Assembly (NCBI GenBank): GCA_963656065.1 | Contig: CAVKGV010000002.1 | Location: 1 to 64,000 of the forward strand | From: Hallerella sp963656065 | Lineage (GTDB): Bacteria > Fibrobacterota > Fibrobacteria > Fibrobacterales > Fibrobacteraceae | Reading direction: 5' to 3' | DNA length: 64,000 bases | In this document: piece after piece, positions 26,644 through 35,669 of the stretch | How the letters are laid out: the number at the start of each line of letters is the position of its first letter | Position numbering within the stretch: position 1 is the first letter of the stretch | Program-made: the position numbers and the translations under genes | Notes under the pieces: model-generated | What the model saw: the letters and a program-made list of their open reading frames with translations, nothing else | What the model was told of the DNA's origin: nothing | The model's database searches: none

Positions 26644-27173
26644 TCACGCTCCGAATTGTTCTCGAGGATTTCCTTAAACTTCAAGTTATACTGGATAAGC
26701 TCAAACGAATCTTCCTCGGCATCCCCGGAACCAAAAATTTTATCCACCAATTTCGACAGCAAAACGATAAAGGCAAAATGGTGCTTTTTCTTGGAAGAGG
26801 AAAACATTCCATCCGAAGGGGATCCTAACATCCGCCGTAAAATTTTCGCCATCGTTGAAGCGGGAATCTGGAACATGTTGCAGCACGTCGCCACTTTTCC
26901 AGGAAATCCGTAATCGGGCAAGTTTCCGGACACGAGCCTTTCCCCGTGATCGATGCAGCAAGAAGATTCTTCGGGTTCCATCCAATCCGCCTTGCGCTTT
27001 TCTAAGGCTTCAAGCCATAAGGCCCGGGTTTTGTCAAATACTTCGCGCCGAAAGGCCATCGTTTTGTCGCTCGGAAAAAACGTGGCAAGACAATGCGGGC
27101 AAATCCGCAAGTCAAGACGGGAAAGTTCAACCTGTTTCGTTTCGTATTTGCAAAAGGGACAAGAGCTGTTCAT
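26619..27173 (-). CDS. Zinc-ribbon protein of unknown function
   Basis: 184 residues. Two CxxC knuckles near the N-terminus (CPFC at 5-8 and CPHC around 26-29) form a likely zinc ribbon like those annotated as TFIIB-type zf domains. A helical middle part contains two adjacent Cys pairs (SSCCIDHG and ATCCNMFQ). There is no signal peptide or membrane helix. It is the first gene of the minus-strand unit with the tandem paralogues and starts 29 bases from the divergent YbbN-like gene, so promoters of both must be squeezed into or beyond this gap. Confidence 0.65.
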   Translation of the reverse strand: MNSSCPFCKYETKQVELSRLDLRICPHCLATFFPSDKTMAFRREVFDKTRALWLEALEKRKADWMEPEESSCCIDHGERLVSGNLPDYGFPGKVATCCNMFQIPASTMAKILRRMLGSPSDGMFSSSKKKHHFAFIVLLSKLVDKIFGSGDAEEDSFELIQYNLKFKEILENNSEREWQNASQS

Positions 27174-27202
27174 CGTTTCCAGAAAATAGTAAATTTTAGT
27201 CT

Positions 27203-28024
27203 ATGGCAAAAGTAATCTCTGTTACAGTACAAAATTTTCAGACCGAGGTGATGCAGGAAGCGGAAACCCGCCCGGTCGTTCTCACGTTCGCTTCGTCCCA
27301 GATGCCGGAATGCGCGGACTATAACGCGATTCTCGAAAAACTTTCCTCCGAGCTGGATTTCACGCTTGGCGAAATAGACTTAGACGCACCGGACAACATG
27401 GCGTTCGTACAGACATTCCGGATCCAATCGCTTCCGTTTGTCGTCGTTCTTTCCAAAGGGGAAATGGCCGATGCAATCCAGGGGACGCTCTCGGAAGAGA
27501 AATTGAAAAAACGGCTTTCGCCCTTCTTCGTTTCCAAAGAGGAACGTCAAAAAATGGCTATTGAGGAAGCGGTCGCTGGCGGAAACTATTCGGAAGCCAA
27601 GACGGCAATCGAAGCGGAACTCGCCAAAAAATCCGACGACCATTTCAAAGTCCTCTTGGCAAGATGCGAACTGGGACTAGACAATGCCGAAAGGGCAAAG
27701 GAAATTCTCCGGGAAATCCCGGAAAACAGTGCGGAATCAGCAAGTGCCAAATCGCTCCTCGAACTGATGGACCTCTTTGTCGAAGCGGCAAAGACGGACG
27801 CCGTCGAAGGCGACGCCAAAGCGTTCCGGACCGCCTGCCAGGATGCCGCACGAAAGGACTACCGCGCCGCGCTGGAAGAATTTTTCCAGTTGGCGATAAG
27901 CAGCCCCGATTTTCGCGATGGCGCCGCAAAGAAATCAATGCTCGTTCTGTTCCAGGTCTTAGGCGCTAAGGATCCGCTCACCTGGGAATACCGTTCTAAA
28001 CTGAACACGATGCTCTTCATCTAA
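27203..28024 (+). CDS. YbbN-like thioredoxin-fold protein with TPR region
   Basis: 273 residues. Residues 1-112 read as a thioredoxin fold (RPVVLTFASSQMPECADYNA, then IDLDAPDNMAFVQTFRIQSLPFVVVLSKG) with the cis-Pro in SLPF, but the CxxC active site is replaced by SSQMPEC. The remaining 150 residues are TPR-like helices, as in YbbN/CnoX, a redox-sensing chaperone-like protein. It begins a twelve-gene plus-strand run ending with hemE. Its stop codon is directly followed by the next gene. Confidence 0.82.
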   Translation: MAKVISVTVQNFQTEVMQEAETRPVVLTFASSQMPECADYNAILEKLSSELDFTLGEIDLDAPDNMAFVQTFRIQSLPFVVVLSKGEMADAIQGTLSEEKLKKRLSPFFVSKEERQKMAIEEAVAGGNYSEAKTAIEAELAKKSDDHFKVLLARCELGLDNAERAKEILREIPENSAESASAKSLLELMDLFVEAAKTDAVEGDAKAFRTACQDAARKDYRAALEEFFQLAISSPDFRDGAAKKSMLVLFQVLGAKDPLTWEYRSKLNTMLFI

Positions 28025-28042
28025 ATGCGTTTCCGAGGTTCC

Positions 28043-29497
28043 ATGCGAAAAATTCTCCTTGGGCTTTTCCTGTCCGTTCAGACAACGCTCTTCGCTGTCG
28101 ATTTTCCGATTCACCGGGAAGTTCTCGACAACGGGCTCACCGTTTTGCTATATCCCAACCACCAGGCTCCAACGGTCAGCTGCCGATTGTTCTATGTCAC
28201 GGGTTCCGTCAACGAGGTTCCCGGGAAATCCGGGCTTGCGCACCTGCTCGAGCACGAGCTTTTCAAGGGAACGAAAACCGTCGGCGTAACGGACTTTGCA
28301 AAGGATTCCGTGCTGATGGCAAAAGAGGATTCCGTCATAGCCCTTGCCGGCAAGGCTCTCTTAGAAAAGGATTCCGTCGCGGCCAAGAAGTTTCGCGCCG
28401 AATACGATTCCCTGGTTGAAATCCAGCGGCAGTTCCTGGTGAAGGAAGAGCTCTGGAGCGCTTACCAACAGGCGGGAGGAACCGGGCTGAACGCCTTCAC
28501 GACGGATTTGATGACCGCATACATCGTCACGCTTCCCAAGAACCGGATAGAACTTTTCCTCTATCTCGAAGCGGACCGAATGCAGAACGCCATTCTCCGG
28601 GAATTCTATTCCGAGCGCGATGTCGTCCGGGAAGAGCGAAGGATGCGCTACGACGACAGGCCGACAGGCCGCTATTTCGAAACGCTGAACGGTATGGAGT
28701 TCGAAGCGTTCCCCTACCGGATTCCGACGATCGGCTGGCCCTCGGACATCATGAACCTGACCCGCGAACAGGCCGCGGAGCATTACCGAAAATATTACAA
28801 GCCGCGAAACGCGATTCTCGTTCTCGCCGGGGATCTCGATACGCTCCAGACGATGAAGCTCGTCAAAAAATACTTCGGGAATATTCCCCCGGGAGAATCT
28901 TTTGCGCCGATCACGGTGCGCGACCCGGAACAGGTCGGAGAAAAGCGCCTCACCGTTTACCGACCCGATGCCCCCAACCGAATTGATATCGCCTTTAAGA
29001 CGCCGGCAATCGGAGACGAAACGCTCTATGCGCTCGACGTAATCGAAGGAGTTCTCAACGGGCGTTCGGGCAGGCTCTACAAAAAACTCGTCGAAGAAAA
29101 AGGAATCGCCACCGCAGTGAAATCGGGCAACAGCGTAAACAAGTATGTTTCGGAATTTTCGATTTACGTTTCGCTCAAGCCGGACGCAAACCCCGATTCC
29201 GTCGAGGCTCTCGTCTGGGAAGAGCTCGAACGCCTGAAAACAGAACCCGTATCCGAACGCGAACTGCAAAAGGTGAAGAACCGCGCCACAATGTCTCTCG
29301 TCGAAAGTTTCCAGGATATGGAAAATGTCGCGACACAGCTCGCCTGGTATGAAATGTTCGGCGATTACCGGATTCTCCTGGATTGGCCGAAAAAGCTTGA
29401 AAACGTTACACCGCAGAAAGTCCAGGAAGCGGCAACGAAAATATTCCGGCACAAGAATGCGACCGTCGGAAGATTGCTCAAAGGGGATGAACGCTAA
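28043..29497 (+). CDS. M16 zinc peptidase, active subunit
   Basis: About 484 residues from the ATG at 28043, which has GAGG five bases upstream and gives a signal peptide (MRKILLGLFLSVQTTLFA). The in-frame ATG at 28025 is an alternative. The inverzincin motif HLLEH (67-71) is intact, and the third metal ligand lies in the downstream VVREERRM segment. A charged insertion of roughly 70 residues follows the HxxEH motif. It is probably periplasmic and degrades peptides as the catalytic half of a heterodimer with the next gene, whose start overlaps this stop. Confidence 0.9.
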   Translation: MRKILLGLFLSVQTTLFAVDFPIHREVLDNGLTVLLYPNHQAPTVSCRLFYVTGSVNEVPGKSGLAHLLEHELFKGTKTVGVTDFAKDSVLMAKEDSVIALAGKALLEKDSVAAKKFRAEYDSLVEIQRQFLVKEELWSAYQQAGGTGLNAFTTDLMTAYIVTLPKNRIELFLYLEADRMQNAILREFYSERDVVREERRMRYDDRPTGRYFETLNGMEFEAFPYRIPTIGWPSDIMNLTREQAAEHYRKYYKPRNAILVLAGDLDTLQTMKLVKKYFGNIPPGESFAPITVRDPEQVGEKRLTVYRPDAPNRIDIAFKTPAIGDETLYALDVIEGVLNGRSGRLYKKLVEEKGIATAVKSGNSVNKYVSEFSIYVSLKPDANPDSVEALVWEELERLKTEPVSERELQKVKNRATMSLVESFQDMENVATQLAWYEMFGDYRILLDWPKKLENVTPQKVQEAATKIFRHKNATVGRLLKGDER

Positions 29498-30987
29498 TGA
29501 ATCCTAAAATTTTTCTCCTCGTCATCGCAGCCTTTTCTCTTTTCGCCTGCTCGGGAACGTCTAAGCCCAAGGAAATTTCACCGGCAGCGGAAATTCCGGC
29601 AATTGAAAAACCGGCAGAAAGCGAACCGGAAATTCCAAGTTCCTACAAGGAAATCGCCTATCCGGAATTCAAATATACCGCTCCGTTTCCGGCGGACTTC
29701 CGGGTAAAAATCAGCGACAGCATCACGGGCTACATCCAGGAAGACAGGACTCTTCCGCTGATTCATTTCAGCATTTTTTTCAAGGATCCTTTTGTCGCGG
29801 ACAGCCTTTCCAACGAAGCCGCCTACGAACTACTTTCCCCGATGTTTCGCCGCGGTGGTTCCGCGAAGCTTTCCCCGCAAGCCCTAGACGATTCGCTTGA
29901 ATTCATCGCGACCTCCCTCGCCGGAGCCGTCGGAACTTTCCAGAGCGCCATCGGCATCGAATGCATGGCCAAGGACTTTCCGGAACTTCTCGCTCTCGCC
30001 AAGGAAGTTTTCCTCTCTCCGGCATTCGACGAGAAGGCTCTTGAAATTCAAAAGGCGAATGCGATAAAAGCCTACGAACATCGCTTCGACAATCCGTCGG
30101 GAATTCTCGCCGCGCTGGACAAATTCGCCAACTACGAACCGAATCCGCGCCTTTGGAATGCGACAGCCGACGAATTTCAAAAGGTTTCCCGCGGGGACCT
30201 GCAAAAAATTGCGAAAGAACGTTTTCATTCCGGAAGAATTGTTTTCGCAATTGCCGGGGATTTCGACCGGGATTCCATGACGACCGCTCTCCGGGAATAT
30301 TTCAAGACGTGGCCCGCCGATGCGCAAAACAAAACGGACATTCCACCGATAAGGCTAAAGAACAAGCCCGGAATCTATCTGGTTGACAAGGATATTTCCC
30401 AGGCGAACATTTCCATGAGTGCGCCTTTTGTCAAACGTCCGCATCCGGACTACTACCCGGCGGCAGTTTCGAGCTTCATCCTAGGCGGCGGTTCCTTCTC
30501 GTCGCGACTGATGTCACGCGTCCGTTCGGACAACGGCCTCGCTTACAGCATCTACAGCACGGTTGACAACGATTACCGCGACACGGGACTTGTGACGATC
30601 GCTCTGCAGACAAAGGTCGAAAGCGCCGGCGAAGCGCTCCGCCTTATCAAGGAGGAAGTGTTAAAACTCGCCAAGGAAGGTCCGACCGAAGCGGAACTTG
30701 AACAGGCGAAAAAGACGCTCGTCGAAAGCCTCCCGAGCCTTTTTGATTCTCCGGCCAGCACGACGATTCTTTTTGCCAAGGGCGAATTGCTAGGCAAGGA
30801 AGACTCCCATTACATCGATTACGTGAACGAGATTAACAAGGTGACCGCGGAACAGGTCAAGCAGATGATAGCCCGATATTTCGACCCGGACAAGATGACC
30901 GTTTCCATCGTCGGTCCCGCCGAAAAATTAAAGGATATCGGAGACTTCACCGTCGTTCCGCTCGACAGTCTCGATTTCAGAAAGTGA
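29497..30987 (+). CDS. M16-family peptidase homologue, inactive lipoprotein subunit
   Basis: 496 residues. A lipoprotein signal ends at the lipobox SLFAC (Cys18). The M16 fold is recognisable from repeated features (SVRRGGSAKLS-like region, RSDNGLAYSIYST late in the chain), but the position of HxxEH reads AAYELLSPMF, so the zinc site is missing. In M16B peptidases such a non-catalytic partner pairs with the active chain, here presumably the preceding gene. Its ATG overlaps the upstream stop, which suits equal expression of both subunits. Confidence 0.88.
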   Translation: MNPKIFLLVIAAFSLFACSGTSKPKEISPAAEIPAIEKPAESEPEIPSSYKEIAYPEFKYTAPFPADFRVKISDSITGYIQEDRTLPLIHFSIFFKDPFVADSLSNEAAYELLSPMFRRGGSAKLSPQALDDSLEFIATSLAGAVGTFQSAIGIECMAKDFPELLALAKEVFLSPAFDEKALEIQKANAIKAYEHRFDNPSGILAALDKFANYEPNPRLWNATADEFQKVSRGDLQKIAKERFHSGRIVFAIAGDFDRDSMTTALREYFKTWPADAQNKTDIPPIRLKNKPGIYLVDKDISQANISMSAPFVKRPHPDYYPAAVSSFILGGGSFSSRLMSRVRSDNGLAYSIYSTVDNDYRDTGLVTIALQTKVESAGEALRLIKEEVLKLAKEGPTEAELEQAKKTLVESLPSLFDSPASTTILFAKGELLGKEDSHYIDYVNEINKVTAEQVKQMIARYFDPDKMTVSIVGPAEKLKDIGDFTVVPLDSLDFRK

Positions 30988-30994
30988 GATTCTG

Positions 30995-31951
30995 TTGAAA
31001 TTCCCCTTATTTCTGCTTTTTGCATTCTCCGCTATCGCAAGCGCCGGTCCGACAAAGGACGAGCTTCGTCACAACGCCTGCGCCGCGGCAAAGACATGCC
31101 TCGAAACCATCCTGCCGCGATGTTCCGAAGACGAACTTTCTCCAGTCGAAAACATCGAATACGACAAGGCTTTTTGCGAACCGTTTGAAGACCTGAGAGG
31201 GCGCGGGATCGATCTGCAAAGCCCCGTCACATTTGAAATTTTCGCTCATCTCGGAAACCGTTACCGCGTCATCTACGAAACTGCAGGGACTCTTCCCGTG
31301 AGCGGCGACATGATGAGCTACCTCTTTGACCACTTCCCGTTTACGACAGTCCTTGTCAACATATTCCAGGGGACCGAATACACCATCCACTATAATTCCG
31401 CAAACCAGAGGCTTTTTAGCGGCAACAACGGTGGGAATCTTTTCGGGGATTTCTACTGGGTTCTCCAGGACAGCGCAGGAACCGAAAAGGGCTTTCACAA
31501 TGTTTTCTATGGAAGCGGACGCTGCAAAATACTGAAATGGAACCTGCACGGAATCGCGGTCGCCGTACTCGACATGCATCCAGAAAACGGGCAGACACAC
31601 TACCGTTTCAAGGCGATTGTCTTTCCGGCAAACGCCGTTCTCAATTCCATCATGAAGATGGGATTTTTCCGCGACGTGGTCAATTCAAAAATCGCGGAAA
31701 TCATCAAAAATATTTCGGAATCCTCAGAAAGCTATGTCGCGGGAAACCACGCCCCGGTCGATACGTCTTCCATTCTCAAAAGCCCGCGCTTCGCACCGGA
31801 ACTTGCCGAATTCCGAGAAGTCGCTGCGGGAAATCTCAAATGGACCGTCGGCGATGCCGTCGAAAAGCGAAAACAGGCAGCGCAACGGCAGAGGCCCGTT
31901 TTCGTCACGGAAACCCCGATGATTTTCAAACAAACGACTCCAGGAAAATAG
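30995..31951 (+). CDS. Exported protein of unknown function
   Basis: 318 residues. The start is TTG at 30995, chosen because it gives a clean signal peptide (MKFPLFLLFAFSAIASAG) and sits seven bases after the M16 stop. Four Cys residues lie within the first 70 residues of the mature protein. The body is mixed alpha/beta and is not a family I recognise. The C-terminal third is basic and Gln-rich (KRKQAAQRQRP). Position between M16 peptidases and a tRNA methyltransferase gives no functional clue. Confidence 0.65.
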   Translation: MKFPLFLLFAFSAIASAGPTKDELRHNACAAAKTCLETILPRCSEDELSPVENIEYDKAFCEPFEDLRGRGIDLQSPVTFEIFAHLGNRYRVIYETAGTLPVSGDMMSYLFDHFPFTTVLVNIFQGTEYTIHYNSANQRLFSGNNGGNLFGDFYWVLQDSAGTEKGFHNVFYGSGRCKILKWNLHGIAVAVLDMHPENGQTHYRFKAIVFPANAVLNSIMKMGFFRDVVNSKIAEIIKNISESSESYVAGNHAPVDTSSILKSPRFAPELAEFREVAAGNLKWTVGDAVEKRKQAAQRQRPVFVTETPMIFKQTTPGK

Positions 31952-31959
31952 AAGGTCCC

Positions 31960-32640
31960 ATGTCCAACTACAGTTATTCCTCACCAGAAATGCAGGCAAA
32001 AATCGAAGCGCTTCTTCCGCGAATCACCGAGCACCGTCGCGATCTCCTGTTCAAAGTTGTGCAAAACCGCACAAGGCATTTCTGCATGGTCCTCGAAGAC
32101 CTTTTCGACCCGCACAACATTTCAGCGGTCATCCGGACGGCAGAAGTCTTTGGGCTCGAAGACGTCCATGTCATCGAAGAAGTAAACCCGTACAAAATCA
32201 ACAAGTCCATTTTGAAAGGTTCCATCAAATGGATGGACATCTATCTGTATAAAAAACGCAAAGCCTGCCTTGAACATCTCCGGGAAAAAGGCTACCGAAT
32301 CGCCGTCGCGAGCACCAACACGGAGAATTCCGTTCTAGACCTCGACCTTTCAAGACCGACCGCATTTTATCTCGGCAGTGAATTTACGGGCAACCATCCC
32401 GACACGCTTGCCGCGGCGGATGCGGAATTCAAACTTCCCCAATACGGGATTACGGAATCCATGAACGTCTCTGTCGCCGGAGGCGTTCTGATGTGCTACC
32501 TCGACCATTTTATGCGGCAGAAGGGACGTTCTACGTACACGCTTCCCCCGGAAGAACGTGACGCGCTTCTCCTTGAATGGCTCGAACGCCACTTAAACGA
32601 CGAAAGCGCCTCCAGTTCCGTCAAGCGCATTGACGAATAA
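31960..32640 (+). CDS. trmH: TrmH/SpoU-family RNA 2'-O-methyltransferase
   Basis: 226 residues from the ATG at 31960. The frame extends upstream to 31537 but that part lies within the previous gene. SPOUT motifs are present: HNISAVIRTAEVFG (motif 1 with the Arg), FYLGSEFTGNHP (motif 2) and YGITESMNVSVAGGVLM (motif 3, knot). The C-terminal helix-rich tail is like TrmH, which methylates the ribose of G18 in tRNA, so this is the most likely role. It could also be another SpoU enzyme acting on rRNA. Confidence 0.85.
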   Translation: MSNYSYSSPEMQAKIEALLPRITEHRRDLLFKVVQNRTRHFCMVLEDLFDPHNISAVIRTAEVFGLEDVHVIEEVNPYKINKSILKGSIKWMDIYLYKKRKACLEHLREKGYRIAVASTNTENSVLDLDLSRPTAFYLGSEFTGNHPDTLAAADAEFKLPQYGITESMNVSVAGGVLMCYLDHFMRQKGRSTYTLPPEERDALLLEWLERHLNDESASSSVKRIDE

Positions 32641-32658
32641 ACTAAATTAAGTTCTGCG

Positions 32659-33567
32659 ATGAAAAAGAATACCAGTTTATATCTCGCCGTCGGACTAGTC
32701 GTTCTGCTGGCTATCATCATCCTGATTTTCGGCCTGTTTTTCTTGAACGACAAGGACCCGCGCGAAGTTTTCGACACCTACTACCTGCGATTTCCGCAAG
32801 TGAGCACGCTGACGCTTGACGATCCGGTAAAAATCAACGGGGTCAAGCTCGGAAAAGTCGAGAACATCTACCTTTCAGGGAACCGCGTACTGGTCGTTGT
32901 GCGGATTCGAAACGACGTTAAAATTCCCGTCGGATCCGAAATCCGCGTCCAGAACATCGGCATTATGGGTGAGCGCCAAATCGGAGTCATCCTGCACGAT
33001 TCATCGGCGCATTACGCTCCCGGCGATACAATCGACGGACAATTCGACGCCGGCATCGCGGAAGCCCTGGGACTTGCCGGGGAAATCATCGACTCGACAA
33101 AGATTCTCATCACGTCCGTCCACCAAGTGATGGATTCCACCATCGCAAACCCCGAATTCAGAAAGCAGTTCAAAACGATGATGAACAAGGCGGAAAACCT
33201 GGAAGACAAGCTTTCGAGAATGCTCGCCGACGCGGATCCGCAGATAAGAAAAAGTTTGAACAATCTCAACGAGGCGACGCTCAAGGTAAACGCCCTGCTC
33301 GACACGACATCCGCGCCGATCGGAGAACTTCTGTCCGATGCAAACGGTCTCGTGAAAGATGCGGGCGGAGTTATCGGGAAGCTGGATTCCGTAACCGATC
33401 GATTGACTTCCATCACCAAGAAGCTGCAATCAAAGGATAATACGGCGGGAATTCTCCTGAACGACCGCAAACTCCACGATGACTTGATAGGCACGCTCCA
33501 TTCCGCGGACAGCCTCTTTAAAATCATCCTCCAGGATGGCCTCGATGTCAATCTGGACCTCTTCTAA
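32659..33567 (+). CDS. mlaD: MCE/MlaD-family lipid transport protein
   Basis: 302 residues. One N-terminal membrane helix (about 8-29) is followed by an MCE domain (FPQVSTLTLDDPVKINGVKLG, with the KIPVGSEIRVQNIG and GERQIGVIL segments). A long helical C-terminal part follows (about 150-302), of the kind that forms a tunnel or needle in multi-subunit MCE proteins. It binds lipids in the periplasm for the Mla system. Its permease partner is probably the gene at 18294-19079, 14 kb away on the other strand. The gene lies among unrelated plus-strand genes. Confidence 0.88.
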   Translation: MKKNTSLYLAVGLVVLLAIIILIFGLFFLNDKDPREVFDTYYLRFPQVSTLTLDDPVKINGVKLGKVENIYLSGNRVLVVVRIRNDVKIPVGSEIRVQNIGIMGERQIGVILHDSSAHYAPGDTIDGQFDAGIAEALGLAGEIIDSTKILITSVHQVMDSTIANPEFRKQFKTMMNKAENLEDKLSRMLADADPQIRKSLNNLNEATLKVNALLDTTSAPIGELLSDANGLVKDAGGVIGKLDSVTDRLTSITKKLQSKDNTAGILLNDRKLHDDLIGTLHSADSLFKIILQDGLDVNLDLF

Positions 33568-33589
33568 TTTTATCGGGTAATTCTAAACT

Positions 33590-33865
33590 ATGCAAAGCAG
33601 AGAAATCGTCGTCACAAACAAGCTTGGCGTACATGCGCGCCCAGCGGGAATGATAGTTGATCTCACCGGAAAATCCAAAAGCGACATCACGCTAGAATAC
33701 GAAGGCAACAAGGTGAACGCCAAGAGTATTCTCAATGTGATGATGCTCGCCATAACCCCCGGTTCCACCGTAAAATTCATCGCAAACGGCGAAGACGAAG
33801 AACAGATCCTCGATCAGCTGGAACAACTTTTCCGTGAAAATTTCCATGAAGACCAAAACAGCTGA
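33590..33865 (+). CDS. ptsH: Phosphocarrier protein HPr
   Basis: 91 residues. The phosphorylated His is in LGVHARPAG (His15 by standard numbering), and the regulatory-Ser region reads NAKSILNVMML, close to the Ser46 site of Firmicute and other HPr proteins. HPr passes phosphate from enzyme I to sugar-specific enzymes II or to regulatory partners. Enzyme I follows at once with an overlap. No enzyme II or HPr kinase gene is in the window, so a regulatory role is possible. Confidence 0.95.
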   Translation: MQSREIVVTNKLGVHARPAGMIVDLTGKSKSDITLEYEGNKVNAKSILNVMMLAITPGSTVKFIANGEDEEQILDQLEQLFRENFHEDQNS

Positions 33866-35669
33866 AAAGCAGAAGATTCGCACCGTCCTAGTCGGAGTCG
33901 CCGCCTCCCCCGGTTACGCTTACGGTCCTGTCCGGAAAATCGAGAACAGAAAATTTTCCCTGGATTCGTCCGCACTTCCGGAAAGCGCCCTCGCCGCCGA
34001 AGAAGAACGTTTCATCAAGGCGGTCGAGACGACAGCGAAAGAAATCGAAAATTTGAAGAAAGTAACGACGGAACGCCTCGGCGAGAGCGAAAGCCGCATT
34101 TTCGATTCCCACCTGATGATGCTCAAGGATTCCATGCTGATTTCCCCGATCGTTTCGAGCATCCGCAAGGAAGCCCACAACGCTCGCTGGGCGGTTCACA
34201 GCACGCTCTCCGCTCTGATTACCCAGTTTGAAAACAGCAAGAGCGAAATTATGCGGGAACGTTCCTCGGACCTGAAAGAGCTTTACAACAGGCTACTTTC
34301 CGCACTCGAAGAAACCGTCCCGAAGCGCACAGAAAAAAAATCGTCGGGCCCGGCGCTCATCATTTCGCACGAACTCACGCCCGGCATGTTGATGTCAATC
34401 GAAAAGGAAGAGGTCCTCGGATTCGCCACGGATATCGGCGGACGGACAAGCCACATTTCGATTCTCGCTCGGGCGATGCAGCTTCCGGCGGTTTCCGGTC
34501 TGCGCAACATTTCCCTTATCGTTGAAGAAGACGATTCGCTCTTCATCGACGGCACGGGCGGCATGGTCATCGTCAATCCGAACGAAGACGACCTGAACCG
34601 ATTCAAGGAAAAGCTTGCCGTCTATAACAAGCAGAAGCAAGAACTTTTCACGATGCGGCAGCTAGAGCCGATGACGCTCGACGGTAAGTATATCACGCTC
34701 CAGGCAAACATCGAGCTTCCTGTCGAAGCGGATTCCGTCCTCGATTTCGGAGCGACGGGCATCGGACTTTACCGGTCCGAATTTCTGTTTTTCAGAAAGG
34801 GGACGCCAACCTGCGAAGAACAGGCAGACGCCTATGAACACATTTTAAAAAAGCTTAATCCCTATCCCGTTGTCATCAGGACGCTCGACGCGGGCGGCGA
34901 CAAACTCGTCACGGACATTTCCGCGGCAGACGAAGCGAATCCGTTTATGGGATGGCGTTCCATCCGCGTGTGCCTTTCCCGCAAGGATCTTTTCAAGGAC
35001 CAGCTGCGCGCGCTCCTTCTCGCAAGCCGGGCGGGACATCTGCGCATCATGTTTCCCATGATAAGCAGCCTGAACGAGCTACGCGAAGCGAAAAATCTTT
35101 ACCAGGAATGTCGGACCCAGCTTCTCAACGAGGGCTTCACCCTGCCGGATGTAAAGATCGGTTGCATGATTGAAGTTCCCGCAGCCGTGATGATGGTTGA
35201 TGTCATCGCCAAGGAAGTGGATTTCTTCAGCATCGGAACAAACGACCTGATCCAGTTTACGCTCGCCGTTGACCGTACAAACGAACTGATTGCAAACCTG
35301 TTTGAACCGCACCATCCCGCGGTGCTCAACATGATAGACAGGACCGTCCGCGCCGCCCATCACGAAGGAATTCCCGTGTGCGTCTGCGGAGAAATGAGCT
35401 CGGATCCGCTATCGACCCTCGTCCTTGTCGGCCTCGGCGTCGATGAACTTTCCATGACTCCGTGGAGCATCATGGAATGCAAGAAAATCATCCGCTCCGT
35501 AAATTATGAAGATGTCAAGGCAACAGCCCGAGCCGTCCTCAAAATGGATACCGCGGCAAGCGTCAACCGCTACCTTCGTCAAAAATATCTGCAGATGATT
35601 ATCGACCTCGGCATTTCAAGTTTCATCACGTCGCATGATGTTAAAAACCCGCTGGCAAAAGATGATTAG
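33846..35669 (+). CDS. ptsI: Phosphoenolpyruvate-protein phosphotransferase (enzyme I)
   Basis: About 607 residues from the ATG at 33846; a GTG at 33834 in the same frame is an alternative. Both overlap the end of ptsH by 20-32 bases. The active-site His is in GGRTSHISILARA (about residue 203), and the PEP-binding domain has GIGLYRSEFLFF, GTNDLIQFTLAVDR and the VCGEMSSDP segment with the conserved Cys. Enzyme I takes phosphate from PEP and passes it to HPr. The family identity is certain. The end overlaps the transglycosylase gene. Confidence 0.95.
   Translation: MKTKTAEKQKIRTVLVGVAASPGYAYGPVRKIENRKFSLDSSALPESALAAEEERFIKAVETTAKEIENLKKVTTERLGESESRIFDSHLMMLKDSMLISPIVSSIRKEAHNARWAVHSTLSALITQFENSKSEIMRERSSDLKELYNRLLSALEETVPKRTEKKSSGPALIISHELTPGMLMSIEKEEVLGFATDIGGRTSHISILARAMQLPAVSGLRNISLIVEEDDSLFIDGTGGMVIVNPNEDDLNRFKEKLAVYNKQKQELFTMRQLEPMTLDGKYITLQANIELPVEADSVLDFGATGIGLYRSEFLFFRKGTPTCEEQADAYEHILKKLNPYPVVIRTLDAGGDKLVTDISAADEANPFMGWRSIRVCLSRKDLFKDQLRALLLASRAGHLRIMFPMISSLNELREAKNLYQECRTQLLNEGFTLPDVKIGCMIEVPAAVMMVDVIAKEVDFFSIGTNDLIQFTLAVDRTNELIANLFEPHHPAVLNMIDRTVRAAHHEGIPVCVCGEMSSDPLSTLVLVGLGVDELSMTPWSIMECKKIIRSVNYEDVKATARAVLKMDTAASVNRYLRQKYLQMIIDLGISSFITSHDVKNPLAKDD

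Noticed and set aside
31537..31959. N-terminal extension of the TrmH-like frame
   Set aside because: It lies within the upstream gene; the ATG at 31960 gives the family start.
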